A DNA stretch of 64,000 nt from Haloferax sulfurifontis ATCC BAA-897 (GTDB lineage Archaea > Halobacteriota > Halobacteria > Halobacteriales > Haloferacaceae): NCBI RefSeq assembly GCF_000337835.1, contig NZ_AOLM01000004.1, forward strand, positions 1 through 64,000, read 5' to 3'. Numbering within the stretch: position 1 is the first letter of the stretch; every line of letters begins with the position of its first letter. The position numbers and the translations under genes were made by a program. Under the pieces are notes generated by a model. It had not been told where the DNA came from. It searched no databases and saw only the letters and a program-made list of their open reading frames with translations. Of this stretch, positions 17,404-29,587 are shown one piece after another.

Positions 17404-18597
17404 ATGAGCACGCAGGTCGTCGTTCTCGGCTCGGGGTACGCCGGGGCCGGCGCGGTCACAACCCTCGAAGAAGAGCTCGGTCACGACGCGCAACTCACGT
17501 GGGTCGCCGAACACGACTACCACCTCGTCCTCCACGAGGTCCACCGCTGTATCCGAGACCCGAGCGTCGAGTCCAGCATCACCATCCCCGTCGACGACAT
17601 CAAGTCCGACTCGACCGACTTCGTCAAGGGTCGCGCGACCGACGTGAACGTCGACGAGCGCGTCGTCGAACTCGAAGGCGGCGACGACGTCGACTACGAC
17701 TATCTGCTCGTCGCCATCGGCTCTTCGACCGCCTTCTTCGGCATCGAGGGCCTCGAGGAGTTCGCCCACCAGCTCAAGGGCCTCGACGACGCCCGCGAGA
17801 TTCACCAGGACATCAAGGAGGCGGCCGCCGACGCCTCCCGCGACGACCCCGCGCAGGTCGTCATCGGCGGTGCGGGCCTCTCCGGCATCCAGACGGCCGC
17901 CGAGGTCGCCGAGTACCGCGACACCAACCGCGCGCCCATCGACATCAAGCTCGTCGAGGGGATGGACGAAATCTTCCCCGGCAACGACCCCGAACTGCAG
18001 GGCGCGCTCCGCCGCCGCGTCGAAGACCTCGACATCGACATCCTCACCGGCGACTTCATCTCGAAGGTCGACGAGGAGACCGTCTTCATCGGCGGCGGCG
18101 AGGACGAGGACCCCGAGGAACTCGACTACGACGTGCTCGTCTGGACCGGCGGTATCACCGGCCAGCCCGAGGCGTCCGACGTCGAACTCGAACAGGACGA
18201 GCGCTCCCACCGCTTTTTCGCCGAGGAGGACTTCCAGACCAGCGACGACCGCGTCTTCGCGGTCGGCGACTGCGCCCTCGTCGAGCAGGGTCCCGACAGC
18301 GTCGCGCCGCCGACGGCGCAGGCCGCCTGGGACGCCGCGGACGTCGCCGGCGAGAACATCGCCCGCGCCATCGCCGGCAAGCCGCTCAAGCGCTGGACGT
18401 TCACCGACAAGGGAACGGTCATCTCCATCGGCCACGACGCCGTCGCCCACGGCGTGAAGTTCCCCGTCGTCGGCGAGTTCCCCGTCAACGTCTTCGGCGG
18501 CCCGCTCGCGCGGACGCTGAAGAAGGGCATCGCCGCGAACTGGATTGCGGACGTCACGTCGCCGAAGCGCGCGCTCTCCGCCTGGAACGACCTCTAA
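17404..18597 (+). CDS. NAD(P)/FAD-dependent oxidoreductase, NDH-2-like
   Basis: A 397-residue flavoprotein of the type II NADH dehydrogenase / sulfide-quinone reductase-like group. The FAD-binding dinucleotide fold is at the N-terminus (VVVLGSGYAGAGAV), the NAD-binding fold is VIGGAGLSGIQTAAEVAEY near residue 157, and the second FAD motif is RVFAVGDCALVEQ near residue 281. The C-terminal region has an amphipathic, membrane-binding look (FPVNVFGGPLARTLKKGIAANW). It probably passes electrons from NADH to menaquinone without pumping protons, on the cytoplasmic membrane face. The Cys pair required for sulfide:quinone reductases is not evident, which favours NDH-2. Confidence 0.88.
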   Translation: MSTQVVVLGSGYAGAGAVTTLEEELGHDAQLTWVAEHDYHLVLHEVHRCIRDPSVESSITIPVDDIKSDSTDFVKGRATDVNVDERVVELEGGDDVDYDYLLVAIGSSTAFFGIEGLEEFAHQLKGLDDAREIHQDIKEAAADASRDDPAQVVIGGAGLSGIQTAAEVAEYRDTNRAPIDIKLVEGMDEIFPGNDPELQGALRRRVEDLDIDILTGDFISKVDEETVFIGGGEDEDPEELDYDVLVWTGGITGQPEASDVELEQDERSHRFFAEEDFQTSDDRVFAVGDCALVEQGPDSVAPPTAQAAWDAADVAGENIARAIAGKPLKRWTFTDKGTVISIGHDAVAHGVKFPVVGEFPVNVFGGPLARTLKKGIAANWIADVTSPKRALSAWNDL

Positions 18598-18808
18598 CTC
18601 GGCCGCCTCGAACGATCACCGGGCGACGCGACGCCCGACGACTCAGTTTCGGTTTCTTCGGCTCCGTTAGACGCTCCGAGCACTGCCGAGGTCAATCGGT
18701 GGCGCGGACCGCCTCGCCGGCGTCAGACGGACTGTCTCGCCCGAACGCCAAACCAGCCGGTCGGAGTGCGAGGAGAGTGCCCGGAAAAAGACGAAGAGAT
18801 GTGCGTGG

Positions 18809-19342
18809 TTAGTGCTGGGGTTCGCCGACGGGTGCCTGCATGTCGTCGATGCGGAGGATGAGGATGTTGCTCGTGTCGTCCTTGCCGTCGAGCGTGCCGT
18901 CGATGACGAGCTTCGAGAGGGGCGTCGGACCGACGCGAATCTTGTCGCCCTCGTGGAACTCGCGGACGGAGCCCTGCACGTGAATCTCGGCGCGGCACAG
19001 CTCGGGGTGGTGAACGCTGGAGAGGTCGATTTCGTCGACGTTGACGCCCTCGACTTCCTCGTCGTTGTGGAACAGGGGGACGAACGCGGGCTCGTCCATC
19101 TTGTCCACGTCGAGCGCCTCGTAGGCGTTGGCGGTCGGCTTGTAGCCGCCCTTCGGACCGGGGACGCCCTCGACCAGCTGGAGCGCCTTCAGGCTCTGCA
19201 TCTGGTTTCGGATGGTGCCGGGGTTTCGGTTGACCTCGGTCGCGATGTCCTCACCCTTTACGGCGTCTTCGGAGTCCCGATAGAGGTTGATGAGGGCAGT
19301 CAAGATAGTTTTCTGACTCGACGTGAGCTCGATTGATGACAT
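18809..19342 (-). CDS. Winged-helix (Rrf2-like) transcriptional regulator
   Basis: A 177-residue regulator. Residues 1-70 form a winged helix (SSQKTILTALINLYRDSEDA, then NRNPGTIRNQMQSLKALQLV, and the wing GVPGPKGGYKPT). The C-terminal 100 residues form a beta-rich sensor region with no Cys cluster, so it does not look like an iron-sulfur Rrf2 protein of the IscR type. A box CCTTAAATCC at 19366-19375 lies 28 nt before the ATG, so the message is leaderless. It converges on the NDH-2-like gene and is divergent from the epimerase gene. Its targets are unknown. Confidence 0.82.
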   Translation of the reverse strand: MSSIELTSSQKTILTALINLYRDSEDAVKGEDIATEVNRNPGTIRNQMQSLKALQLVEGVPGPKGGYKPTANAYEALDVDKMDEPAFVPLFHNDEEVEGVNVDEIDLSSVHHPELCRAEIHVQGSVREFHEGDKIRVGPTPLSKLVIDGTLDGKDDTSNILILRIDDMQAPVGEPQH

Positions 19343-19365
19343 GGAGAATGGTTCGCTACATACGT

Positions 19366-19375
19366 CCTTAAATCC
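19366..19375 (-). promoter_or_regulatory. TATA box of the winged-helix regulator gene
   Basis: On the minus strand this reads GGATTTAAGG and lies 28 nt before the ATG. Confidence 0.6.
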
Positions 19376-19476
19376 GATGGATGGCGGCTCGAATCTGCCG
19401 TTCGTCTACTTTGTAACCATATCTCACACATGAATGTTCATTTTGAACCTCGATTCGGCCCCGATGCTGTCGATAG

Positions 19477-19484
19477 CACTATAC
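19477..19484 (+). promoter_or_regulatory. TATA box of the epimerase gene
   Basis: CACTATAC is centred 27 nt before the ATG at 19508, predicting a leaderless message. Confidence 0.55.
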
Positions 19485-19507
19485 GGCTCACGAGAGTCCG
19501 GTAGCGC

Positions 19508-20428
19508 ATGCACGGGAAACGAGTCCTCGTCACCGGCGGTGCCGGATTCATCGGCTCGAACCTCGCGAACCACCTCGCCGACGACAACGAGGTCGTCGCG
19601 GTCGACGACCTCTATCTCGGAACGCCCGACAATCTGGATGACGATGTGGAGTTCCACGACGCGAGCGTCCTCGACGATGACCTTCCGACCGAGGGCGTCG
19701 ACGTCGTGTTCCACCTCGCGGCGCTGTCGTCGTACAAGATGCACGAGGAGAACCCGGCGAAGGGCGCGCGCGTCAACGTCGAGGGCTTCGTCAACACGGT
19801 CGAACAGGCGCGGAAGGACGGGTGTGACACCGTCGTCTACGCCTCCACGTCCTCGATTTACGGCTCTCGAACCGAGCCCTCGTCGGAGGACATGCCCGTC
19901 GAGGCGCGCACGGGCTACGAGGCGTCGAAACTGGCGCGGGAGCGCTACGCGGAGTACTTCCACCACCACTACGGCGTGCGGACGGCCGGGCTCCGGTTTT
20001 TCTCGGTGTATCAGGGCTTCGGCGGCGCGGAGGAGCACAAAGGCGAGTTCGCCAACACGGTCGCGCAGTTCGCCGACAAAATCGCGGCCGGCGAGTCGCC
20101 GGAGCTGTTCGGCGACGGGTCGCAGACCCGCGACTTCACCCACGTCGACGACATCGTCCGCGGCATCGAACTCGCCGCCGACCACCGGCTACAGGGCATC
20201 TACAACCTCGGTACCGGCGAGAGCTACTCGTTCAACGAGATGGTCGAACTGATAAACGACGTGCTCGGCACCGACGTCGACCCGGTGTACATCGAAAACC
20301 CCCTCGACGTGTACGTCCACGACACGATGGCCGACTGCACGAAGATGCGCGAGGCGACCGGCTGGGAACCGAAGATCTCCTTCGAGGAGGGCGTCCGGCG
20401 CGTCTGCGAACCGTATCTCGACGAGTAG
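19508..20428 (+). CDS. NAD-dependent sugar-nucleotide epimerase/dehydratase
   Basis: A 306-residue extended short-chain dehydrogenase of the GalE-like group. The NAD fold starts with VTGGAGFIGSNLANHLA, the catalytic Ser region is VVYASTSSIYG, and the YxxxK pair is GYEASKLARERYAEY. The C-terminal substrate-binding half is intact (GDGSQTRDFTHVDDIVRGIEL). The likely substrate is a nucleotide-activated hexose for glycan synthesis, but the stereochemical reaction cannot be decided from sequence, and no glycosyltransferase is nearby. Confidence 0.9.
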   Translation: MHGKRVLVTGGAGFIGSNLANHLADDNEVVAVDDLYLGTPDNLDDDVEFHDASVLDDDLPTEGVDVVFHLAALSSYKMHEENPAKGARVNVEGFVNTVEQARKDGCDTVVYASTSSIYGSRTEPSSEDMPVEARTGYEASKLARERYAEYFHHHYGVRTAGLRFFSVYQGFGGAEEHKGEFANTVAQFADKIAAGESPELFGDGSQTRDFTHVDDIVRGIELAADHRLQGIYNLGTGESYSFNEMVELINDVLGTDVDPVYIENPLDVYVHDTMADCTKMREATGWEPKISFEEGVRRVCEPYLDE

Positions 20429-20533
20429 CCCTCTCGTTCGGCCACGCGGGTCCGCCCGACGACGCGACGGCGGGCATTATCAATAAGGGTGTTTTTCCGA
20501 TGCCACTAAACGCCCCGAACGAGTGCATCATCT

Positions 20534-21433
20534 ATGGAACGGAACGTCAGAATTCTGGGTGCGCCGACGGACTACGGTGCCAATCGACGCGGGGTGGACA
20601 TGGGTCCCTCCGCGATTCGATACGCCGGGCTCGCGGAGGAACTCGAGTCCGCGGGCGTCTCGCCGACGGACGCGGGCGACCTCGCGGTCCCGCACCACGC
20701 GACGCGGGACGCGGACGCCGGGGCGGCGAACGCGAAGCACGTCCAAGAGGTCGAAGAGGTGACGACGAGCCTCGCCGACGCGGTCTCGACCGCGCTTGCC
20801 GAGGGGACGACTCCGCTCGCGCTCGGCGGCGACCACTCCATCGCCATCGGCTCGCTGGTCGGGAGCGCCCGCGACGCCGACATCGGCGTCATCTGGTTCG
20901 ACGCCCACGGCGACTTCAACACCCCGAGCACCTCGCCGTCCGGCAACGTCCACGGCATGCCGCTGGCCGCCGCGCTCGGTATCGGCGACTTCGCGGGCGT
21001 CGAGTGGGCGAACGCCGCCGGTCTCAAGGAGGAAAACGTCGCCATCGTCGGTCTGCGCTCCGTCGACGGCGTGGAGGCCGAGGCGATTCGCGACAGCGAC
21101 GTGACGGTGTACACGATGTCCGATATCGACGAGCGCGGCGTCACCGAGGTGACGAACGACGCCCTCGACGTGGCGACCGCCGGCACCGACGGCGTCCACG
21201 TCAGCCTCGACCTCGACTGGCTCGACCCCCGCGAGGCCCCCGGCGTCGGGACGCCCGTCCGCGGCGGCGTGACCTATCGAGAGGCTCACGCGGCGATGGA
21301 ACTCGTCGCCCGCTCGGAGGCCATGCGCTCGTTCGAACTCGTGGAGGTCAACCCCATCCTCGACCAGCACAACGAGACCGCGACGCTCGCGACCGAACTC
21401 GCCGCAAGCGCCTTCGGCAAGCGCATCCTCTGA
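20534..21433 (+). CDS. rocF: Arginase (ureohydrolase family)
   Basis: A 299-residue manganese ureohydrolase. All metal-binding motifs are present: LGGDHSIAIGSL near residue 99, IWFDAHGDFNTP near 118 and VSLDLDWLDPREAPG near 220. Between them, PSGNVHGMPLAAALG matches the arginase loop that contacts the amino-acid part of arginine, which favours arginase over agmatinase; the late EVNPILDQHNETA also fits. It would give ornithine and urea from arginine. The NUDIX gene begins in its stop codon. A weak AT-rich box, CCACTAAACG at 20503-20512, is suitably placed for transcription start at the ATG. Confidence 0.9.
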   Translation: MERNVRILGAPTDYGANRRGVDMGPSAIRYAGLAEELESAGVSPTDAGDLAVPHHATRDADAGAANAKHVQEVEEVTTSLADAVSTALAEGTTPLALGGDHSIAIGSLVGSARDADIGVIWFDAHGDFNTPSTSPSGNVHGMPLAAALGIGDFAGVEWANAAGLKEENVAIVGLRSVDGVEAEAIRDSDVTVYTMSDIDERGVTEVTNDALDVATAGTDGVHVSLDLDWLDPREAPGVGTPVRGGVTYREAHAAMELVARSEAMRSFELVEVNPILDQHNETATLATELAASAFGKRIL

Positions 21434-21903
21434 TGTCGACGCCGAGAGAAGCCCCCGCCCCGCACGACTTGGCCGCCGGCGTCGTCGTCCTACAGGAGAA
21501 CTCCGTGCTCGCGGTCTACGAGAAGGACCGCTGGGGACTGCCGAAAGGCGGCTCAGAGCCCGGCGAGTTCTTCTTCGAGACCGCCGCCCGCGAGGCCGCA
21601 GAGGAGACCGGCGTCGAAGTCGAAATCCAGTCGCTCGCGTTCACGAGCGAGATTCGCGCCCCGGACCACCGCATCTATCTCCAGCGGTTCTACCACGCGA
21701 CGCCCGTCGCCGACGACCCGACGCCGTCGCCGAGCGACCCCGACGACGAAATCGAGGCGGCGAAGTTCCTCCCGCTGACCGCCCTCGGGTCGACGCTCAC
21801 CTACCGGCCGCGGGTCGAACCGCTCCGCGACTGGCTCCGGGACCGCAAGCCGCGACACTACACGTACGACCTGACGAGAGAGCCGTCGGACGTGGAGAAA
21901 TAG
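21433..21903 (+). CDS. NUDIX hydrolase
   Basis: A 156-residue pyrophosphohydrolase. The Nudix box is complete: G at the start of GGSEPGE, then FFFETAAREAAEETGVE, matching Gx5Ex7REUxEExGU at residues about 38-60. The substrate (an NDP linked to another group) is unknown. Its ATG overlaps the arginase stop codon by 1 nt (TGATG), so the two are probably co-transcribed. No clear ribosome-binding site is visible, which suggests translational coupling by termination-reinitiation. Confidence 0.88.
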   Translation: MSTPREAPAPHDLAAGVVVLQENSVLAVYEKDRWGLPKGGSEPGEFFFETAAREAAEETGVEVEIQSLAFTSEIRAPDHRIYLQRFYHATPVADDPTPSPSDPDDEIEAAKFLPLTALGSTLTYRPRVEPLRDWLRDRKPRHYTYDLTREPSDVEK

Positions 21904-22320
21904 GAGCCACGACGCGCTGTCGCTGGTTTTTCTCGCTCTCACGACTCGAACGACGTACCCGACACCCGTTCCGAGACCGCCGAGCGCGAGTGAAAGCACC
22001 GCGCCGGCGACGAGCGGATACCCGAGCCACAGCGGCGACTCCATCGTCGATACCGGGGCGAACAGGTTGACCGCGAACGCGAAACACGGACCGAAGGCGA
22101 GCACGATACCCTCGCCGGCCCGTTCACCGACGCGCTCGCCTCGGGCGACGTGAGACGCGACGCCGGCGACGACGAGCACCGCGCCCGCGTCGACGACGAG
22201 CGACTGCACGTGCGTCGGCGGTTCGAGGTTCCACACCCGAAGCGCGGTCAGGCCGCCGAGAACGACGACGAAGGCGAGCGCCGAGACGGCGACGATTCTC
22301 GACCGCGGTCGCATTCTCAT
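21553..22320 (-). CDS. Membrane protein whose reading frame runs on through the antisense of the NUDIX gene
   Basis: The first 130 residues look real: four hydrophobic helices (about 9-26, 40-56, 70-86, 98-125) beginning MRMRPRSRIVAVSALAF, with GCATTTACC at 22345-22352 as TATA box 27 nt before the ATG. After about residue 137 the protein becomes Arg/Glu-rich and lies exactly opposite the NUDIX gene, so this half is probably not the native sequence. Either the natural stop codon was lost by a substitution or frameshift near 21905-21925, or the genes truly overlap tail to tail by about 350 nt. No family recognised. The real end is most likely near 21,900. Confidence 0.55.
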   Translation of the reverse strand: MRMRPRSRIVAVSALAFVVVLGGLTALRVWNLEPPTHVQSLVVDAGAVLVVAGVASHVARGERVGERAGEGIVLAFGPCFAFAVNLFAPVSTMESPLWLGYPLVAGAVLSLALGGLGTGVGYVVRVVRARKTSDSASWLLFLHVRRLSRQVVRVVSRLAVPEPVAERFDPRPVGERRPEGGQREELRRLDFVVGVARRRRRVVGDGRRVVEPLEIDAVVRGANLARERERLDFDFDAGLLCGLAGGGLEEELAGL

Positions 22321-22427
22321 ACCGTGACGACCCCTCGGCCGCGGTAAATGCCTTCGGGGAGCGATGGCCAGAGCCGCGGCTCTGCGGCGGGGTCAGCAAA
22401 AGAAAACCGTCGTCGGGGAGAGCCGAC

Positions 22428-24983
22428 TTACCCGTCATCCGCGTCGGCGTCCGCGTCGCCTTCCACGTCGTCGAGTTCCTCGGCCTCGGTCGTCATCGCG
22501 GCCGGAATCACGTCGACGGAGGCGACGTCGTCGCCCTCGTCGAGGTCCATCACGATGACGCCCATCGTGTTGCGGCCGACCGTCGAGATGTCCTCGACGG
22601 GCGTCCGGAGAATCTGGCCCTCGTCGGACATGACGACGAGGTGGTCGCCCTCGCCGACGGTGTTGATGGCGCAGACCGGACCGTTCCGCTCGTTGGTCTT
22701 GATGTCGATGAGCCCCTTGCCGTTTCGGGACTGCTTGCGGTATGCGTCGAGGTCCGTGCGCTTCCCGTAGCCGTTCTCGGTGACGGTGAGCACCCAACTG
22801 TGGTGGGCCTCGTCGATGGCGGCCACGCCGGCGACCACGTCGTCGCCGGTCAGTTTGACGCCGCGGACGCCGCGGGCCGACCGGCCCATCGCGCGCACCT
22901 CGTCCTCGTCGAAGCGGATGGACATCCCCTGTTCGGTGCCGATGACGAGGTCGCTTTCGCCGTCGGTGACCTCCACGTCGACGAGTTCGTCGCCCTCGTC
23001 GAGTTTGGTGGCGATGATGCCCGTCGAGAGGATGTTCTGGAACCGGTCGGTGCCGGTCCGCTTGATGTAGCCGTTCTGCGTCACCATCGTCAGGTAGCCC
23101 TCGATATCTTCGAGGTCGTCGCAGTTGACGACGGCCGTAATCTCCTCGCCGTCGTCGAAGTCGAGGAGGTTGACCGCCGACTTCCCGCGGGCGGTCCGCG
23201 ACATCTCGGGCACCTGGTAGGCCTTGAGCTGGTAGACCTGTCCGTGGTTGGTGAAACACAGCAGGTCGTCGTGGGTGTTCGTGACGAACACCGACGAGAC
23301 GTTGTCTCCCTCCTTGAGGTCGGTGCCGATGATGCCCTTGCCGCCGCGGTGCTGGGCGCGGAACCGAGACACCGGCATGCGCTTTATGTAGTCGTCCTCG
23401 CTGACGACGACGACCACGTCCTCCTCGGGGATGAGGTCGGCGCGGGTGACCTCGCCGGTGTTGGCGACGAACGAGGTCCGCCGGTCGTCGGCGTACTCGT
23501 CTTTGATGTCGAGCAGTTCGGACTCGATGACCGCGTCGAGTTCCGACCGGTCGCCGAGGATGGTTTCGAGGCGCTCGATGGTCGCCTGTACGTCCTCGTA
23601 CTCGTCTTCGATTTCGGCCGCCTCCATCGAGGTGAGCGAACCGAGTTGCATCGAGACGATGTGGTTCGCCTGCTCTTCGGAGAAGTCGAACGTCGGCAGG
23701 GGTTCGCCTTCGACTTCGACTTCGACCTCGCCGCGGAGCGCGGCCTTCGCGTCGTCTCGGCTCTCGGAGTGCCGGATGGTCTCGACCACGTCGTCGATGT
23801 TGTCGAGGGCCTTCAGGCGGCCTTCGAGGATGTGCGCGCGGTCTTCGGCCTCGGCGAGTTCGTACTCGGAGCGCCGGCGGACCACGTCGCGGCGGTGGTC
23901 GAGGTAGTGTTCGAGCGTCTCCTTGAGCGTCAGCACCTGCGGCTGGCCGTCGACGAGCGCGAGGTTGATGACGCCGAACGTGGATTCGAGGTGGTTGTCG
24001 AGAAGCTGGTTCTTGACGACCTCGGCCATCGCGCCGCGCTTGAGCTCGATGACGACGCGGATGCCGTCGCGGTCGGACTCGTCGCGGATGTCGCGGATGC
24101 CCTCGATTTTGCCCTCGTTCACGTCGTCGGCGATGCGCTCGATGAGGCGGGCCTTGTTCTCCTGATACGGGAGTTCGTTGATGACGATGCGCCCCTCCTC
24201 TTCGAACACGTCGTAGTCGGCGCGGACGCGGACGCGGCCGCGGCCCGTCTTGTACGCCTTGTGGACCGCGTTGCGGCCGACGATGTTCGCGCCGGTCGGG
24301 AAGTCGGGGCCCTTTATGTGTTCCATCAGGTCCGGGATGGTCGCCTCGGGGTTTTCGATGAGCTCGACCGTGGCGTCGATGACCTCGCCGAGGTTGTGCG
24401 GCGGGATGTTCGTGGACATCCCGACCGCGATGCCGGACGACCCGTTGACGAGCAGGTTCGGGAACGACGACGGGAGCACGGTCGGCTCCTGCTTGCGGTC
24501 GTCGTAGTTCGACTGGAAGTCGACGGTGTCCTTGTCGATGTCGTCGAGGAGTTCCTCGGCGATGGGGGACATCCGCGCTTCCGTGTAGCGCATCGCGGCC
24601 GGCGGGTCGCCGTCGACGGAGCCGAAGTTACCCTGCCCGTCGACGAGCGGGTAGCGCATGGAGAAGTCCTGCGCCATGCGCGCGAGGGTGTCGTAGATGG
24701 CGGAGTCGCCGTGGGGGTGGTAGTCACCCATCGTCTCGCCCACGATGGACGAGGACTTGCGGTGCGACGAGTTGGAGGTCACGCCTGCCTGATGCATCGC
24801 ATACAGGATGCGCCGGTGGACCGGCTTCAGGCCGTCGCGAACGTCGGGCAACGCCCGACCCGCGATGACCGACATCGCGTAGTCGATGTACGACTGCTCC
24901 ATCTCGTCTTCGATGCGCGCGTTCTTGACCTCGGCCGCGATACCCGCGCCCGGTTCGAAAGAATCTGGTGCGTCAGAACTCAT
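22428..24983 (-). CDS. gyrA: DNA gyrase subunit A
   Basis: An 851-residue GyrA, which breaks and rejoins DNA. The catalytic Tyr is Tyr133 in [11 protein letters not shown]. The quinolone-pocket region [11 protein letters not shown] keeps the Ser and Asp found in sensitive enzymes. The C-terminal DNA-wrapping pinwheel contains QHRGGKG, a variant of the gyrase-specific GyrA box QRRGGKG, which separates it from topoisomerase IV ParC. The tail is strongly acidic. It starts 1 nt after the gyrB stop codon and has no visible ribosome-binding site, so it depends on gyrB transcription and translation. GyrA2B2 introduces negative supercoils. Confidence 0.98.
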   Translation of the reverse strand: MSSDAPDSFEPGAGIAAEVKNARIEDEMEQSYIDYAMSVIAGRALPDVRDGLKPVHRRILYAMHQAGVTSNSSHRKSSSIVGETMGDYHPHGDSAIYDTLARMAQDFSMRYPLVDGQGNFGSVDGDPPAAMRYTEARMSPIAEELLDDIDKDTVDFQSNYDDRKQEPTVLPSSFPNLLVNGSSGIAVGMSTNIPPHNLGEVIDATVELIENPEATIPDLMEHIKGPDFPTGANIVGRNAVHKAYKTGRGRVRVRADYDVFEEEGRIVINELPYQENKARLIERIADDVNEGKIEGIRDIRDESDRDGIRVVIELKRGAMAEVVKNQLLDNHLESTFGVINLALVDGQPQVLTLKETLEHYLDHRRDVVRRRSEYELAEAEDRAHILEGRLKALDNIDDVVETIRHSESRDDAKAALRGEVEVEVEGEPLPTFDFSEEQANHIVSMQLGSLTSMEAAEIEDEYEDVQATIERLETILGDRSELDAVIESELLDIKDEYADDRRTSFVANTGEVTRADLIPEEDVVVVVSEDDYIKRMPVSRFRAQHRGGKGIIGTDLKEGDNVSSVFVTNTHDDLLCFTNHGQVYQLKAYQVPEMSRTARGKSAVNLLDFDDGEEITAVVNCDDLEDIEGYLTMVTQNGYIKRTGTDRFQNILSTGIIATKLDEGDELVDVEVTDGESDLVIGTEQGMSIRFDEDEVRAMGRSARGVRGVKLTGDDVVAGVAAIDEAHHSWVLTVTENGYGKRTDLDAYRKQSRNGKGLIDIKTNERNGPVCAINTVGEGDHLVVMSDEGQILRTPVEDISTVGRNTMGVIVMDLDEGDDVASVDVIPAAMTTEAEELDDVEGDADADADDG

Positions 24984-24984
24984 A

Positions 24985-26937
<1,953 letters not shown>

Positions 26938-27153
26938 GCTCGCACGCGCGGGCGCGAACTACTTACTGGAGTCCCGCGTAGCGGTTTCCGCGTCCGGCGA
27001 TTCCGACTAGCTACTGAAGTCCCCGCCCGGAAATTCCGACTGGTCGACTCTCGTTTCGTGGGTGGCTCTGTATAACACGATTCGGCGTTCGGTTGCGAAC
27101 GGCCCTCGAAGCGCGTCAATGTCGGGATCTCACTTTCACTCCGTTGCCGGTGA
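26938..27153. repeat. Divergent gyrB/top6B promoter region with short direct repeats
   Basis: The space between the two topoisomerase operons holds two copies of TACTGRAGTCCC (26964-26975 and 27012-27023, offset 48) and two of ATTCCGACT (27000-27008 and 27033-27041, offset 33). The TATA boxes of gyrB and top6B flank the region. Confidence 0.55.
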
Positions 27154-27162
27154 GTACTTAAC
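27154..27162 (+). promoter_or_regulatory. TATA box of top6BA
   Basis: GTACTTAAC is centred about 32 nt before the top6B ATG at 27191, which supports that ATG over upstream in-frame starts. Confidence 0.55.
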
Positions 27163-27190
27163 GCGGGACTGGGTAGATGCGCATCAGGAA

Positions 27191-29587
27191 ATGACCTCGT
27201 TCCAGTCGACACTCGGTGACGAGCCGGGGATCGCAGAGGAGCTGGCGAAGGGCCAGCGGGAGATCTCCATCGCCGAGTTCTTCGAGAAGAACAAGCACAT
27301 GTTGGGCTTCGACAGCGGAGCCCGCGGGTTGGTCACCGCCGTCAAGGAGGCGGTGGACAACGCGCTCGACGCCACGGAGGAGGCGGGCATCCAGCCCGAC
27401 ATCTACGTGGAAATCGCCGAGGCGGGCGACTACTACCGCCTCGTCATCGAGGACAACGGGCCGGGCATCACGAAAGAGCAGGTGCCCAAAGTGTTCGGGA
27501 AGCTCCTCTACGGCTCTCGCTTCCACGCGCGCGAACAGTCCCGCGGCCAGCAGGGTATCGGTATCTCCGCGGCGGTCCTCTACTCGCAGTTGACGAGCGG
27601 GAAGCCCGCCAAGGTGACGAGTCGGACGCAGGGCTCGGAGGACGCCGAGTACTTCGAACTCGTCATCAACACGGACCAGAACGAACCCGAGATTCGCACC
27701 GAGAAGACCACCTCGTGGGACCGCCCCCACGGCACGCGCATCGAGTTGGAGATGGAAGCCAACATGCGCGCCCGCCAACAGCTCCACGACTACATCCTCC
27801 ACACGGCGGTCGTCAACCCCCACGCCCGACTCGAACTCCGGGAACCCGGCCTCGACGAGCCGATGAAGTTCGAGCGGGCGACCGACCAGCTTCCGAAGCA
27901 GACCAAGGAGATTCGCCCCCACCCCCACGGCGTCGAACTCGGGACGCTCCTGAAGATGCTCTCGGCGACCGAGTCGTACTCCGTCTCCGGTTTCCTCCAA
28001 GAGGAGTTCACCCGCGTCGGCGCGAAGACCTCCGACAAGGTTCACGACGCCTTCCGCGACCGGCACTTCGGCCGCGAGATGACGTGGCGGACGCCCGACG
28101 CGACCGAGGCGGCCGACCTCGTCGCCGTCGTCGAGGACGCCGTCGCCAACAAGGGTAGGGATGCGACCGCGGCGTTCGCCGAGGAACTGGTCGATATCGT
28201 CGTCGGCAAGGACCGAATCGCCCACGGCGAACTCGTCACCATCGTCGAAAACGTCGCCGAGACGGTCGGCGAGGAGACCGACACTTCGTTCGGCGAGACG
28301 GTCCGCGAGAACGTCGTCGAGGCGCTGTGGCCCGTCCTCACCGACGACCGCGAGGGCGACGTGTACGCCATCGTCGACGACGTGACGACCACGCAGAAAG
28401 ACGACGCCGGCAAGCTGTCGATGGCGCGCTCCATCGCCACCCAGTTCGCCGAGACGACCGGCCCGGCCGACCGCGCCACCCGCGACGACGTGGCCGAGTT
28501 CGTCGCGTGGGCGGCCGAGCGAACGAAAGAACGCGAGGACGAGACGTACGGTGAGACGGCCCAAGAGAACATCGCCGACGCCGTCTGGTCGCGGATGCGC
28601 ACCGTCTCCGACGACGTGCCGAAGGTCCGCGAGGTCGCCGACGACCGCGACGTGGCCCGCGACCTGCTCGACGCGATGCGCGAGACGGACATCCTCGCGC
28701 CGCCGACGGACTGTCTGTCTCCCATCTCGGCGGAACTCGTCGAGGCCGGCCTGAGAAAGGAGTTCGACGCCGACTTCTACGCCGCGGCGACCCGCGACGC
28801 CGAGGTCCACGGCGGCGACCCGTTCATCGTCGAGGCCGGTATCGCCTACGGCGGCGAACTGAAGTCCGAGGGGAAAATCGACCTGCTCCGCTTCGCCAAC
28901 CGCGTGCCTCTCGTCTACCAGCAGGGCGCGTGTACCATCACCCACGTCGTCAAGGACATCGGCTGGCGGAACTACGGCCTCGACCAGCCGGGCGGTAGCG
29001 GTATGCCGAACGGCCCCGCGGTCCTCATGGTCCACGTCGCCTCCACGAACGTCCCCTTCACGAGCGAGTCGAAGGACGCGCTCGCGGACGTGCCGGCGAT
29101 TCAAGACGAGGTCGAACTCGCCATCCGCGAGGCGGCCCGCGACCTCAAGTCCTACCTCTCGAAGCGGCGGTCGCTCCAGAAGCGCCGCGAGAAACAGGAC
29201 GTGCTCGGTCGCATCCTCCCGCAGATGGCGACGAAGCTCTCGGAGGTCACCGGCCGACCCGAGCCGAACATCGACGGCGCGCTCGGCCGCATCATGAACA
29301 ACCTGACCGTCGAGCGGGCGGTCGACGACGGCGAGGTGACGCTCACGGTGACGAACCACTCCAACACGAACGAGTCGCCGGACATCACGGACATCGTCTC
29401 GGCTGAGCCGACCGGCCTCGACGGCGAGGCGACGGTCGTCGACCTCGACGGGGAGTGGTTCGTCAAGTGGAACCCAGAGGTGTCGTCCGGTGACACGGCG
29501 ACGCTCACGTACTCGGTCGCACAGGACGCGTCGTTCGACATCAACGTCGACGGCGTCGAGACGGAGAAACTCACGGTGAACGTATAA
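27191..29587 (+). CDS. top6B: DNA topoisomerase VI subunit B
   Basis: A 798-residue ATPase subunit of type IIB topoisomerase. The GHKL motifs are [22 protein letters not shown] and the [10 protein letters not shown] lid; the transducer domain follows further on ([11 protein letters not shown]...). The ATG at 27191 ([13 protein letters not shown]) is chosen because the TATA box lies just upstream and family similarity starts there. The protein is about 270 residues longer than the well-studied Sulfolobus subunit; much of the excess is an acidic helical insertion at about residues 300-500 containing two related segments. Top6A follows with a TAATG overlap. Together they relax and decatenate DNA. 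Confidence 0.96.
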   Translation: MTSFQSTLGDEPGIAEELAKGQREISIAEFFEKNKHMLGFDSGARGLVTAVKEAVDNALDATEEAGIQPDIYVEIAEAGDYYRLVIEDNGPGITKEQVPKVFGKLLYGSRFHAREQSRGQQGIGISAAVLYSQLTSGKPAKVTSRTQGSEDAEYFELVINTDQNEPEIRTEKTTSWDRPHGTRIELEMEANMRARQQLHDYILHTAVVNPHARLELREPGLDEPMKFERATDQLPKQTKEIRPHPHGVELGTLLKMLSATESYSVSGFLQEEFTRVGAKTSDKVHDAFRDRHFGREMTWRTPDATEAADLVAVVEDAVANKGRDATAAFAEELVDIVVGKDRIAHGELVTIVENVAETVGEETDTSFGETVRENVVEALWPVLTDDREGDVYAIVDDVTTTQKDDAGKLSMARSIATQFAETTGPADRATRDDVAEFVAWAAERTKEREDETYGETAQENIADAVWSRMRTVSDDVPKVREVADDRDVARDLLDAMRETDILAPPTDCLSPISAELVEAGLRKEFDADFYAAATRDAEVHGGDPFIVEAGIAYGGELKSEGKIDLLRFANRVPLVYQQGACTITHVVKDIGWRNYGLDQPGGSGMPNGPAVLMVHVASTNVPFTSESKDALADVPAIQDEVELAIREAARDLKSYLSKRRSLQKRREKQDVLGRILPQMATKLSEVTGRPEPNIDGALGRIMNNLTVERAVDDGEVTLTVTNHSNTNESPDITDIVSAEPTGLDGEATVVDLDGEWFVKWNPEVSSGDTATLTYSVAQDASFDINVDGVETEKLTVNV

